Shown here: positions 57,587-64,000 of the stretch, in pieces
How the letters are laid out: each line of letters begins with the position of its first letter
Numbering within the stretch: position 1 is the first letter of the stretch
NCBI GenBank assembly: GCA_017889635.1
Contig: JAGGAC010000018.1
Location: 1 to 64,000 of the forward strand
Reading direction: 5' to 3'
Length of the DNA: 64,000 nt
Source: Bacillota bacterium
GTDB lineage: Bacteria; Bacillota; Negativicutes; Sporomusales; CTSoil-080
Notes under the pieces: generated by a model
Database searches by the model: none
Seen by the model: the letters and a program-made list of their open reading frames with translations, nothing else
Told to the model about the DNA's origin: nothing
Position numbers and translations under genes: made by a program

Positions 57587-58336
57587 TTATACGCAATATC
57601 GCTTCTGAAACTCCTTGGCGTGTTCTAACGTCATCAGCGCAGTTTCTTTTGTATTTGCCAGCTTGACCAAATAAGTTTTATTCCCCCAGGGGAAGATCTC
57701 CACAACCATATCAGGGTTAATAATAAACCCCTTATGACAACGAAAGAACCGATACCTTGCCAAACGGTCTTCCAAACTCTGAAGCGACTCATTGGTCTGA
57801 ATAACGCTATCGCCTATAACATATATCATCGTTTTGCGCTCGCTGCGCGTCACTAAAATAATATCAGAAACATTTATAAATATACTTTTCTCATTGGACA
57901 GGACCTTAAGTTTAAACTGTTCACCTTCGAAAAACGTTTTTTCACGCTTGAAAAGAGCAGCTTGTTCTCTTCCTTTTTTAAGATTCTTAATCCGATTTAA
58001 CGTTTGCCGCACTCGCTGCTTATTAATTGGCTTAACCAAATAGTCAAAGGCATACACTTCAATAGCTTCATGAGTATAGCATTTATAGCCAGTGGCAAAA
58101 ATTATAAAAATTTGAGGGTTAATATCAAAAATTTCTCTGGCCGCCTCAAGACCGGTTCTTTCCGGCATATCAATATCCAAAAATACAACATCCGGCTCCA
58201 GATCTTCAACCATCTGAACCATTTGACATCCATCTTTTGCTTCACCGATGATATCTATCCCAGGAATTTCCCCAAGAACGTCTTTTAAAATCTGTCGCAT
58301 AAAAGAATCATCATCAGCAATAATTACCTTCAACAT
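57587..58336 (-). CDS. LytTR-family response regulator
   Basis: 249 residues. Receiver (about 1-120) with IIADDDS, VVFLDIDMPERTG (phospho-Asp) and LVKPINKQR; LytTR DNA-binding domain (about 145-245) with DIILVTRSERKT and FFRCHKGFIINPDMV. Such regulators bind direct repeats and often control cell-cell signalling or envelope genes. No partner kinase gene is adjacent. It faces the palindrome element at 58686-58763. Confidence 0.92.
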   Translation of the reverse strand: MLKVIIADDDSFMRQILKDVLGEIPGIDIIGEAKDGCQMVQMVEDLEPDVVFLDIDMPERTGLEAAREIFDINPQIFIIFATGYKCYTHEAIEVYAFDYLVKPINKQRVRQTLNRIKNLKKGREQAALFKREKTFFEGEQFKLKVLSNEKSIFINVSDIILVTRSERKTMIYVIGDSVIQTNESLQSLEDRLARYRFFRCHKGFIINPDMVVEIFPWGNKTYLVKLANTKETALMTLEHAKEFQKRYCV

Positions 58337-58491
58337 AGTTAAAATACCCCATCCCAAAAATGTTACTCATAATCTATAGCTGATCCGCCCTTGAAATTGC
58401 TTATCCGCTCCTGGAAAATTAAAATAAGCAACCTTAACTTTTTTAGCCCCCTTTCCTACAATATCAATAATAAATTGTCTATGACACAGTT

Positions 58492-58520
58492 ATAATTGCT
58501 CTACTAAATAGAGCAATTAT
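58492..58520. repeat. 12-bp perfect inverted repeat, 5-nt loop
   Basis: ATAATTGCTCTA (58492-58503) and TAGAGCAATTAT (58509-58520). No T-tract on either side, so it is not an ordinary terminator. It lies 156 nt upstream of the LytTR gene and could be an operator or RNA element. Confidence 0.6.
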
Positions 58521-58685
58521 CTTAAATAATGTTAATACACCACTTATTATGCCACTGTTTTCTTGGCGTTAAAGATATCCACCTGTTTATCAAAATAAAT
58601 CATATTACTTCCGCATATCCCAAAGCACACTGCGAATAACAGTACGAAGTATATTAATATATTTCCAAAGGTTCCATTGCACCTT

Positions 58686-58763
58686 AGTTCAATATACTAC
58701 ACTAATTTAATATTCACCATCACCCACATGAGCGATTTTTATAAAACATCATTTTTATATACT
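58686..58763. promoter_or_regulatory. Lux-box-like operator, site 1
   Basis: An 18-bp palindrome (ATCACCCACATGAGCGAT, 58719-58736, 6 of 9 pairs) sits beside a 14-bp block (AGTTCAATATACTA, 58686-58699) that recurs exactly at site 2 (62014-62065). On the plus strand TATACT at 58758-58763 puts the palindrome centre about 42 nt from the likely start, the position used by LuxR-type activators. On the minus strand TATATT at 58696-58691 gives a similar spacing, towards the LytTR gene. The 59063 gene is 327 nt downstream. Confidence 0.6.
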
Positions 58764-59062
58764 CGCAAATTAAAGCGTTTTGTGCAAAACTTTTATTTTT
58801 CTCTCTATATACAAAAAACGACAACTTTTATCTATTAAGATGCCTGGCTACCATTTTTCACCATTATTCGTCAGTTTCTAAGAAGGATTTTTTTTTTTTA
58901 TCCAGAAAATTGTTAAATAAAGTATTATTAAAAAGTTTTAACCAAATTTAGAAGGAATATTCTTATCAACTTATATTTTACATTCTAAATATGGCCCCTG
59001 CCACTTAAATAAATTCCTTTATTATATTCATTTAGTTGCAATCAACAAGGATGATGCTTTTT

Positions 59063-59920
59063 ATGTATATATCTGAGGCTGAACTATTACGGCTTAATAA
59101 AACTACTCTGGCAATACATGCATGTACAGATATTAACCTTTTTGAGATTACCCTGTTACGTAAATTACAAGAATTAGTTTTATACGATAATGGCGGCTAT
59201 TTTCATCCCGATCCAGCTACTCGCAGTATACCCAGTGGAATTTTATTAGATATTGACCCCCAAATATTTCAAAACTACAAAGCCATGTATGAAAAAATAG
59301 ATTTTTATTTAAAGCATCTATTTTCTACCACAATACTACTATCAACCGAACGAAGGTCTGACCATCCTGATTATCCCACTTGGCTAAAAATGCCCCACTT
59401 CACCGAATTTTATCTGCCTAACAAGCTCTATCACATGGCAGTTATTAACGTTGTAAATCTCGGAAACTTCTCTGGAAGAATATGCATGTACAGAAAACAA
59501 TCACGGGATGGTTTTAGCGATAATGAAATGCTACTGTTCAAATTAGCGAGTATGCATATTCAAGCGGTATATGGAAATCTCAAAGCAGCAGAGTTATTCA
59601 CCGACAATTGGAAGAAATTAAACCAATCGACTCAAGCAATATGTCTTTTTGATCAAAACTTCAATTGTATTTATTGTAATCACCGGGCAAATATGCTATT
59701 TAAGCAACATTCCGTTCATCACTTATATTCTAATATCCACGAAATTTGCCGAAGCTTCGCCGCCAACTACTATAACACATTCTATACGCCCCAATATTCT
59801 GGAACACTAAGTTATACTAGAACCAAAATAAATTATAGCTGTACTTCCTATATTTATCACGAACAGCGATATTTCCAAATTGTATTTGATTACCATATTA
59901 AATTAATTTTGTTTAAGTAA
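59063..59920 (+). CDS. Paralogue of the LuxR-type regulator, lacking the HTH
   Basis: 285 residues. It is clearly homologous over its whole length to residues 1-285 of the 60111 protein: YDNGGYFHPDP, HMAVINVVN, CMYRKQSRD and CLFDQNF in the same order. It has a GAF-like sensor part (about 1-175) and a PAS-like part (about 190-283), then stops where the other continues into its HTH. No HTH remnant is evident in the 190 nt that follow. It may titrate or heterodimerise with the full-length regulator, or be a decayed copy. ATG at 59063 aligns with the paralogue; AAGGATG precedes it. Confidence 0.75.
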   Translation: MYISEAELLRLNKTTLAIHACTDINLFEITLLRKLQELVLYDNGGYFHPDPATRSIPSGILLDIDPQIFQNYKAMYEKIDFYLKHLFSTTILLSTERRSDHPDYPTWLKMPHFTEFYLPNKLYHMAVINVVNLGNFSGRICMYRKQSRDGFSDNEMLLFKLASMHIQAVYGNLKAAELFTDNWKKLNQSTQAICLFDQNFNCIYCNHRANMLFKQHSVHHLYSNIHEICRSFAANYYNTFYTPQYSGTLSYTRTKINYSCTSYIYHEQRYFQIVFDYHIKLILFK

Positions 59921-60110
59921 ACACCACCAACCAAACCATCATCGACTTCTGTATCGAAGTTACTAATTTTAACTGAAATTAATAAACTATCAAATTATTG
60001 TTCTCTGTTGCTTTAATAGCCCTTACCCCTTCTCGACTTCAATAAATAACCAGTATTGATCAATTTAAGAGTATAATTCCATTAAGCAAGCAGATGAGGG
60101 TGAGCTTTCG

Positions 60111-61193
60111 ATGTATATATCAGAAAATGAACTGCTTCGGTTCAATGACATTGTTATGGCACTGCATGAATGCGCCAGTCTGGACTTATTTGAAAGTACT
60201 CTTTTATACAATTTGCGAAAATTAGTTATATATGATAATGGCGGCTATTTTCATCCTGACCCAATTACTCGCAGTATAATTGGCGGAAAATTATTAGATA
60301 CTGACCCGCAGATATTTAAAAACTATAAAAATACGTATGAAAAGTACGACTTTCACTTAAACCATTTATTTTCTACAAAAGTATTACCTACCGAGCGCAG
60401 ATCCGATTCTACCTATTTTAAGACTTGGAAAAAATCTCCCAGTTTTACCGAATTCTATCAGGCTAATAATCTCTATCATATGGCAGTTATTAATGTGGTA
60501 AATCAAGACAACTTTACTGGAAGAGTTTGCATGTACAGAAAACAATCACGGGATGATTTCAGCGATAGCGAAATGATACTCTTCCATTTATTAAGCGACC
60601 ATATCCAATCAGTATATGCCAAGCTTCGAACGGCTGAGCTATGCTCCGGAGCCTGGAACGTATTGGAACATTCCGCTCAAGGAGTATGTCTTTTTGACCA
60701 GAATCTTCATTGTTTTTATGTCAATCAACAAGCAAATTTTTTATTTAAGCAAAATTCCTTTCACGACCTATATTACCGCTTGCAAGAAATCTGCCGCGAA
60801 TTCGCCGTCTTTAATCGTGGCTCATACTATACGCCAACCCGGGCCGGAACACTTGATTATAAGTTTTTCACGATAAATTATAGTTGCTTTTCCTACAATC
60901 ATAATGAAAAGCAATATATTCAAATCGTTTTTGACTATTACGAAAAAGAAACCTACTCAAATATGAAAAAAAAGCATAAAGATCTTTTCACCGAACGGGA
61001 AAAAATGATTATTGAACTTATTGCTCAGGGAAAAACCAATAAAGAAATAAGCAACCTGTTAATAATTAGCCTAAATACCGTGAAAACCCATATAAAAAAC
61101 ATGCTGCTGAAAACAGGCACGCCTTCACGGGCTGCCCTCGCAGTCAAAGCCTTGCCGCACTTTGCCTCCGCCAACTGCTCTCACAAGCAATAA
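60111..61193 (+). CDS. LuxR-type transcriptional regulator with GAF/PAS-like sensor region
   Basis: 360 residues. Sensor region as in the 59063 paralogue (about 1-285), then a LuxR HTH: LFTEREKMIIELIAQGKTNKEI and SLNTVKTHIKNMLLKTGTPSR. It has no receiver domain, so it is ligand-controlled rather than phosphorylated. GAGGGTG lies 9 nt before the ATG. Next to a LuxI/FeeM-like gene, it is the obvious candidate receptor for its product. Confidence 0.85.
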   Translation: MYISENELLRFNDIVMALHECASLDLFESTLLYNLRKLVIYDNGGYFHPDPITRSIIGGKLLDTDPQIFKNYKNTYEKYDFHLNHLFSTKVLPTERRSDSTYFKTWKKSPSFTEFYQANNLYHMAVINVVNQDNFTGRVCMYRKQSRDDFSDSEMILFHLLSDHIQSVYAKLRTAELCSGAWNVLEHSAQGVCLFDQNLHCFYVNQQANFLFKQNSFHDLYYRLQEICREFAVFNRGSYYTPTRAGTLDYKFFTINYSCFSYNHNEKQYIQIVFDYYEKETYSNMKKKHKDLFTEREKMIIELIAQGKTNKEISNLLIISLNTVKTHIKNMLLKTGTPSRAALAVKALPHFASANCSHKQ

Positions 61194-61260
61194 TAAATTA
61201 GAACCAACCTGAAGCCTCTATACCATTTTAATATAATATTCTTTACTGCCCTCAAAATAA

Positions 61261-61304
61261 AGAATAGCTAAGGCTCTACTAATGGAGCACAGCTATTCTT
61301 TTTC
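61261..61304. terminator. Bidirectional terminator between the regulator and the acyltransferase gene
   Basis: AGAATAGCT (61261-61269) pairs with AGCTATTCT (61291-61299), with inner GCTC/GAGC; TTTTT follows on the plus strand and AAAATA precedes, so it can act both ways. Confidence 0.85.
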
Positions 61305-61354
61305 GTTCAACTATACAATTCATCGTAATACTACTTTAGATATCGACTTAATTT

Positions 61355-61957
61355 TTAGGAAACACTACGCATTATTCTGGGCATTTCAATACGAGGCAGA
61401 ATACCTCTGAGTGTTCGATATTTTCGTGCATCAAGCTCATATATAAAGTCTTTAGGTTCAGCCTTCCACACGCACACTTCTCCAATAGAACCATACATAC
61501 ATTCTCCCGCCATTTTAAATCCCAGTTTAGGCATCATTGTTATCACTGGTTTATTTTCCTTTTTAGAGACATTAACCACAACGCCACATTTACAATATTT
61601 TGCAAACAGCCAGAGAAAGTAATATGACGCCAGCGATACTGTCGAACCTCGGTGTTCCTTAATAATAGCATGCCTAGAATAATACATTAGCGTTCCATAT
61701 TGCTCATAGTATGACTTAAAATCGAAATACCGTTCTAATGATATCGAACCTGGCAATTTGCCTACTTCACAGGTCGCTGTCGCTATAGGAATGTCACCTT
61801 TCTTCCATAATATATGATACTCATTTGGATTATTTCCAACTACTAGATCTTGTTTAGAATAGCCTTGCTCTTTACCAAAAACCTCACTTCTCACATAAAA
61901 AACATCCTGCAAGTCCTCTTTAGTTTCCGCTAAATGCATTGTAATCTTTCCACTCAT
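61355..61957 (-). CDS. LuxI/FeeM-like N-acyltransferase (GNAT fold)
   Basis: 200 residues. The layout is that of autoinducer/N-acyl amino acid synthases: VRSEVFGKEQGYSKQD (R..VF..E...), then EYHILWKKGDIPIATATCEV, LERYFDF, YYSRHAIIKEHRGS (like the ISRF strand of LuxI), and a C-terminal KLGFKMAGECMYG. FeeM-type enzymes make N-acyl amino acids from acyl-ACP; LuxI makes acyl-homoserine lactones. Which product, if any, is made is unknown; a plain GNAT is the alternative. GGTGG lies upstream of the ATG at 61957. Confidence 0.7.
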   Translation of the reverse strand: MSGKITMHLAETKEDLQDVFYVRSEVFGKEQGYSKQDLVVGNNPNEYHILWKKGDIPIATATCEVGKLPGSISLERYFDFKSYYEQYGTLMYYSRHAIIKEHRGSTVSLASYYFLWLFAKYCKCGVVVNVSKKENKPVITMMPKLGFKMAGECMYGSIGEVCVWKAEPKDFIYELDARKYRTLRGILPRIEMPRIMRSVS

Positions 61958-62013
61958 AACACCATTCCACCCAACTTTGTTTATTTATACATATCCTTGT
62001 TCGAAATTCGACA

Positions 62014-62065
62014 AGTTCAATATACTATAACTTGATTAATCAATACCATCGCCCATATGGGTGAT
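62014..62065. promoter_or_regulatory. Lux-box-like operator, site 2 (acyltransferase promoter)
   Basis: An 18-bp palindrome (ATCGCCCATATGGGTGAT, 62048-62065, 8 of 9 pairs) with the 14-bp AGTTCAATATACTA block at 62014-62027. The minus strand reads TATATT at 62024-62019 as -10, about 32 nt from the palindrome centre, which suits activation of the acyltransferase gene (its ATG is at 61957). 14 of 18 palindrome bases equal site 1. Confidence 0.65.
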
Positions 62066-62248
62066 TTTACCATTTTTTACTCAAAAAGACATCAAACTAT
62101 TTTTTTAGTCTTTAAAAATGAGCAATAAAAACGAGCCGCTTAAATTCCGTCAATTTACAAAGTCCTGCTAAACACCAAGAGTTCTTGTCCATCACGCTAT
62201 TGCATAAAATAAAGCAATGCTAATTCCTATTCACTGAGGTGAAAAAGC

Positions 62249-62464
62249 TTGGAAGAATTTAAATCAGCCTCATATGATTCCATATTTTCCCACTCAACCC
62301 CAAACGAAATAACTTTATTCTTTTTTTTATTAGGTCTTTCTGTTGAGCAATCATTAACCATTGATGAACTTAATAGCCTGGCAAATGGATTATTTTTAAT
62401 GGCGCAAGTAATGTTCACTATTGCTGCCCAATTAAATACTTGCAAAAACAAATTGACGAATTGA
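62249..62464 (+). CDS. Small hypothetical protein
   Basis: 71 residues with an acidic, polar start (EEFKSASYDSIFSHSTPNE) and a long hydrophobic-amphipathic helix pair (ITLFFFLLGLSVEQ and LANGLFLMAQVMFTIAAQLN). TTG start at 62249 lies 7 nt after GAGGTG, a good site. Not recognised. It is read away from the acyltransferase gene and may share the operator region at 62014-62065. Confidence 0.6.
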   Translation: MEEFKSASYDSIFSHSTPNEITLFFFLLGLSVEQSLTIDELNSLANGLFLMAQVMFTIAAQLNTCKNKLTN

Positions 62465-62490
62465 AAAGTGTTTAAAAACTTACACTTTTC
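62463..62490 (+). terminator. Hairpin after the small gene
   Basis: GAAAAGTGT (62463-62471) pairs with ACACTTTTC (62482-62490). No T-tract directly follows, so it is a weak terminator at best. Confidence 0.45.
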
Positions 62491-62878
62491 AGCAGGTATT
62501 TTATAAAAAATATCTCAAATGTAATATCAATCAAAAAAGCCAAGCTATCAGTTTGTCTCTATTGTATACACTCGTTTGACCGAATTAGATCAACTTTATA
62601 TACAAAATATACAATCCTAAAATTCACAAGCAGTTTCAAACCTGCCCATAGATCCGTACTTTGATCCTGTTTTATCAGCATTAATAAAATTTTGTTGTAT
62701 CCTATTAGACGTACTATCACTGATAACACCCATTTTTCCCGAGGGTTTAGTGCCAAATGAATTCATTCTCTTTACTGATTGGCATAGATCTTGCTGTATT
62801 AATACAGTGAGTCATGAAGGTAGTTATCAAGGTTATACTTTCCAGTAAAAAAATTAAAGATATTTAGGAGGCACGAAA
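62465..62878. other. Gene-free region upstream of the 4-hydroxybutyryl-CoA dehydratase gene
   Basis: 414 bases with no supported gene; holds the sigma-54 promoter. An ATTGTATA/TATACAAT inverted repeat (62561-62568 and 62608-62615) lies 170-220 nt upstream of the promoter, where enhancer-binding proteins usually attach. Confidence 0.5.
62779..62795 (+). promoter_or_regulatory. Sigma-54 (-24/-12) promoter
   Basis: TTGGCATAGATCTTGCT matches the consensus TTGGCACG-N4-TTGCW. The GG of -24 (62781-62782) and the GC of -12 (62793-62794) are exactly 10 bp apart. The gene's ATG is 84 nt downstream. Confidence 0.8.
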
Positions 62879-64000
62879 ATGGGAATCGGAACTTACGAAG
62901 CATATAAAGAGCGCCTACTCAAAATGAAACCCAATGTATATTTAAATGGTAAAGCGGTTGACCGTTCAGGCAGCTGGATTGATGGTGGCTGTTATGTTAT
63001 GAAGCAGACCTATGATATGGCCAATGATCCTGAGTTTGAGGATGTATGCACGGCGACCTCTCACCTTACTGGTAAAAAAATTAATCGTTTCACTCACATT
63101 CATCAATCCAAAGAAGACTTACTCAAAAAGCAACTGATGACAAGGTTACTCTGCCACCGTGTTGGCGGCTGCACACAACGTTGCATGGGTGCCGACGCAC
63201 TCAACTCTATTGCTGTAGTCAGCTATGATTGCGATCAGGCTTGTGGCACCAACTATCATGAACGTTTCAACAAGTATCTTTTATATTGCCAAGAAAATGA
63301 CCTTATTTGCAACTGTGCTCAGACTGACGTAAAGGGTTCCCGCAATCCTAAGTACAAGAGAGCACATATGCAGCCTGATCCGGATCAGTTTGTACACGTA
63401 ATTAAGACAAATGTGGACGGCATAGGCGTTGACGGAAAACCCTGTAAAGGTATTATCGTCCGCGGTGCAAAAATCTGTAACTCTAATGCTCCTTATGTTG
63501 ATGAAATCATCGTCAATCCGACCAAGTTTATGGGTAAGGGCGACGAAGGCTATGCAATATCCTTTGCACTGCCAGCTGATTGGGATGGCATTAAGCTAAT
63601 GGCTCTTCCTGGCCAGCATCATAAGAGAAAACACATTCAGGCTCCATTTAACCAGGTTGGCGACGTAGAATCCCTGACCATTTTTGATGATGTTTTCGTT
63701 CCTGAAGATAGAGTATTCATGAATGGTTTTGACCATCCTGATGTGCTTCAATTCGCTGGTTATCTTGCACTTATGTTCGCTCATTTCCACAGACATTCGT
63801 ACACCGGCTGCAAAACTGCAGTATCAGAGGTTATCGCGGCTCAGGCAGCTCTGGTTGCCGATGTAAATGATATTGCCCAGGAGCATCACGTTCGTGAAAA
63901 AGTTTGTGAAATAATCAGTACCGCCGAGCTTGTATTCGCCGCCGGTGAGGCTTCTGCATATCGTGCAGTTAAATTCCCTAACGGCTCTTGGGTACCGGAT
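62879..64000 (+). CDS. abfD: 4-hydroxybutyryl-CoA dehydratase / vinylacetyl-CoA isomerase, N-terminal part
   Basis: 374 residues are visible; the gene continues past the right edge (family about 490). Iron-sulfur ligand positions fit C98 and C102 in GGCTQRCMG and H304/C311 in HFHRHSYTGC, the Cys-Cys-His-Cys pattern of AbfD. The 4-hydroxyphenylacetate-hydroxylase fold and flavin site agree (SFALPADWDGIKLM). It dehydrates 4-hydroxybutyryl-CoA to crotonyl-CoA, in GABA, succinate or 4-hydroxybutyrate fermentation. AGGAGG sits 7 nt before the ATG. Controlled by the sigma-54 promoter upstream. A long minus-strand frame over it is a shadow. Confidence 0.93.
   Translation, partial: MGIGTYEAYKERLLKMKPNVYLNGKAVDRSGSWIDGGCYVMKQTYDMANDPEFEDVCTATSHLTGKKINRFTHIHQSKEDLLKKQLMTRLLCHRVGGCTQRCMGADALNSIAVVSYDCDQACGTNYHERFNKYLLYCQENDLICNCAQTDVKGSRNPKYKRAHMQPDPDQFVHVIKTNVDGIGVDGKPCKGIIVRGAKICNSNAPYVDEIIVNPTKFMGKGDEGYAISFALPADWDGIKLMALPGQHHKRKHIQAPFNQVGDVESLTIFDDVFVPEDRVFMNGFDHPDVLQFAGYLALMFAHFHRHSYTGCKTAVSEVIAAQAALVADVNDIAQEHHVREKVCEIISTAELVFAAGEASAYRAVKFPNGSWVPD

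Noticed and set aside
62227-62451. Minus-strand frame overlapping the 62249 gene
   Set aside because: No ribosome-binding site, while the plus-strand frame has GAGGTG at good spacing and a plausible protein.
62559-62756. 65-residue minus-strand frame upstream of abfD
   Set aside because: Looks weakly protein-like (possible relic) but has no ribosome-binding site and overlaps the region needed for sigma-54 control.
63596-63796. Minus-strand frame within the abfD gene
   Set aside because: It is the shadow of a well-supported plus-strand gene that is merely cut by the window edge.

Overview
The window looks like a chromosome segment of a diderm Firmicute, most likely a Negativicute of the Sporomusaceae type (Sporomusa, Pelosinus or Acetonema relatives). 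It combines Firmicute-style genes (GlpP antiterminator, YesN-type response regulator, DUF2600 terpene synthase, TagD/TagB-like enzymes) with outer-membrane genes (a BamA-type POTRA protein, a beta-barrel protein ending in Phe, Wza and a Wzm/Wzt exporter). Glycyl/cobalamin fermentation genes point to an anaerobe. The genus is inference; no rRNA gene is present.

Layout. 1-2640 (minus): the start of a BamA/Omp85-type gene and two exported proteins that share a new-looking N-terminal domain. 2943-6550 (plus): a LysE exporter, a Ppx/GppA-HD phosphatase and a DUF2600 terpene-synthase-like gene, closed by a strong terminator. 6598-12888 (minus): a galactofuranose polysaccharide operon (glf, galU, wzm, wzt and two GlfT-like transferases). 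13324-14838: a YdcF-like gene and two small unknown genes. 14925-25440 (minus): a Wzx/Wzy-type exopolysaccharide operon with initiating transferase, Wza, Wzz, flippase, polymerase, three glycosyltransferases and a CDP-glycerol pair. A divergent LuxR-type response regulator whose receiver Asp is Glu faces it. 26530-29125 (minus): an M20 peptidase, an MBL hydrolase and an FAA hydrolase.

29362-44894 (minus) is one long operon for a B12-dependent diol/glycerol dehydratase microcompartment, in the order pduU-V-A-B-C-D-E-G-H-K-J-L-(flavoprotein)-N-O-P-S-T-glpF-cobS. Upstream lie its likely two-component regulators (45130-48008; a PocR-domain sensor kinase and an AraC-type regulator), then cobT and gldA (48135-50274). 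A glycerol regulon follows (glpP, glpF, glpK and a three-part glycerol-3-phosphate oxidase, 50480-56801), with two terminator-like leader hairpins that GlpP could control. The pieces fit together: glycerol enters through GlpF. It is then either phosphorylated and oxidised (GlpK/GlpA-like), oxidised by GldA, or dehydrated inside the compartment by PduCDE, with B12 supplied by CobS/CobT/PduO. Whether the compartment's true substrate is glycerol or 1,2-propanediol cannot be decided from sequence.

57113-62490 is the most unusual stretch: a LytTR regulator, two paralogous GAF/PAS-type regulators (one with a LuxR HTH, one lacking it), and a LuxI/FeeM-like acyltransferase. Two near-identical operator elements (an 18-bp palindrome plus a shared 14-bp block) sit upstream of the HTH-less paralogue and of the acyltransferase, at lux-box-like spacing from -10 motifs. 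This is a candidate small-molecule signalling system in a Firmicute. The window ends in a gene for 4-hydroxybutyryl-CoA dehydratase (62879 onward, cut by the edge) behind a textbook sigma-54 promoter. No rRNA, tRNA, CRISPR array, IS element or phage gene was recognised.
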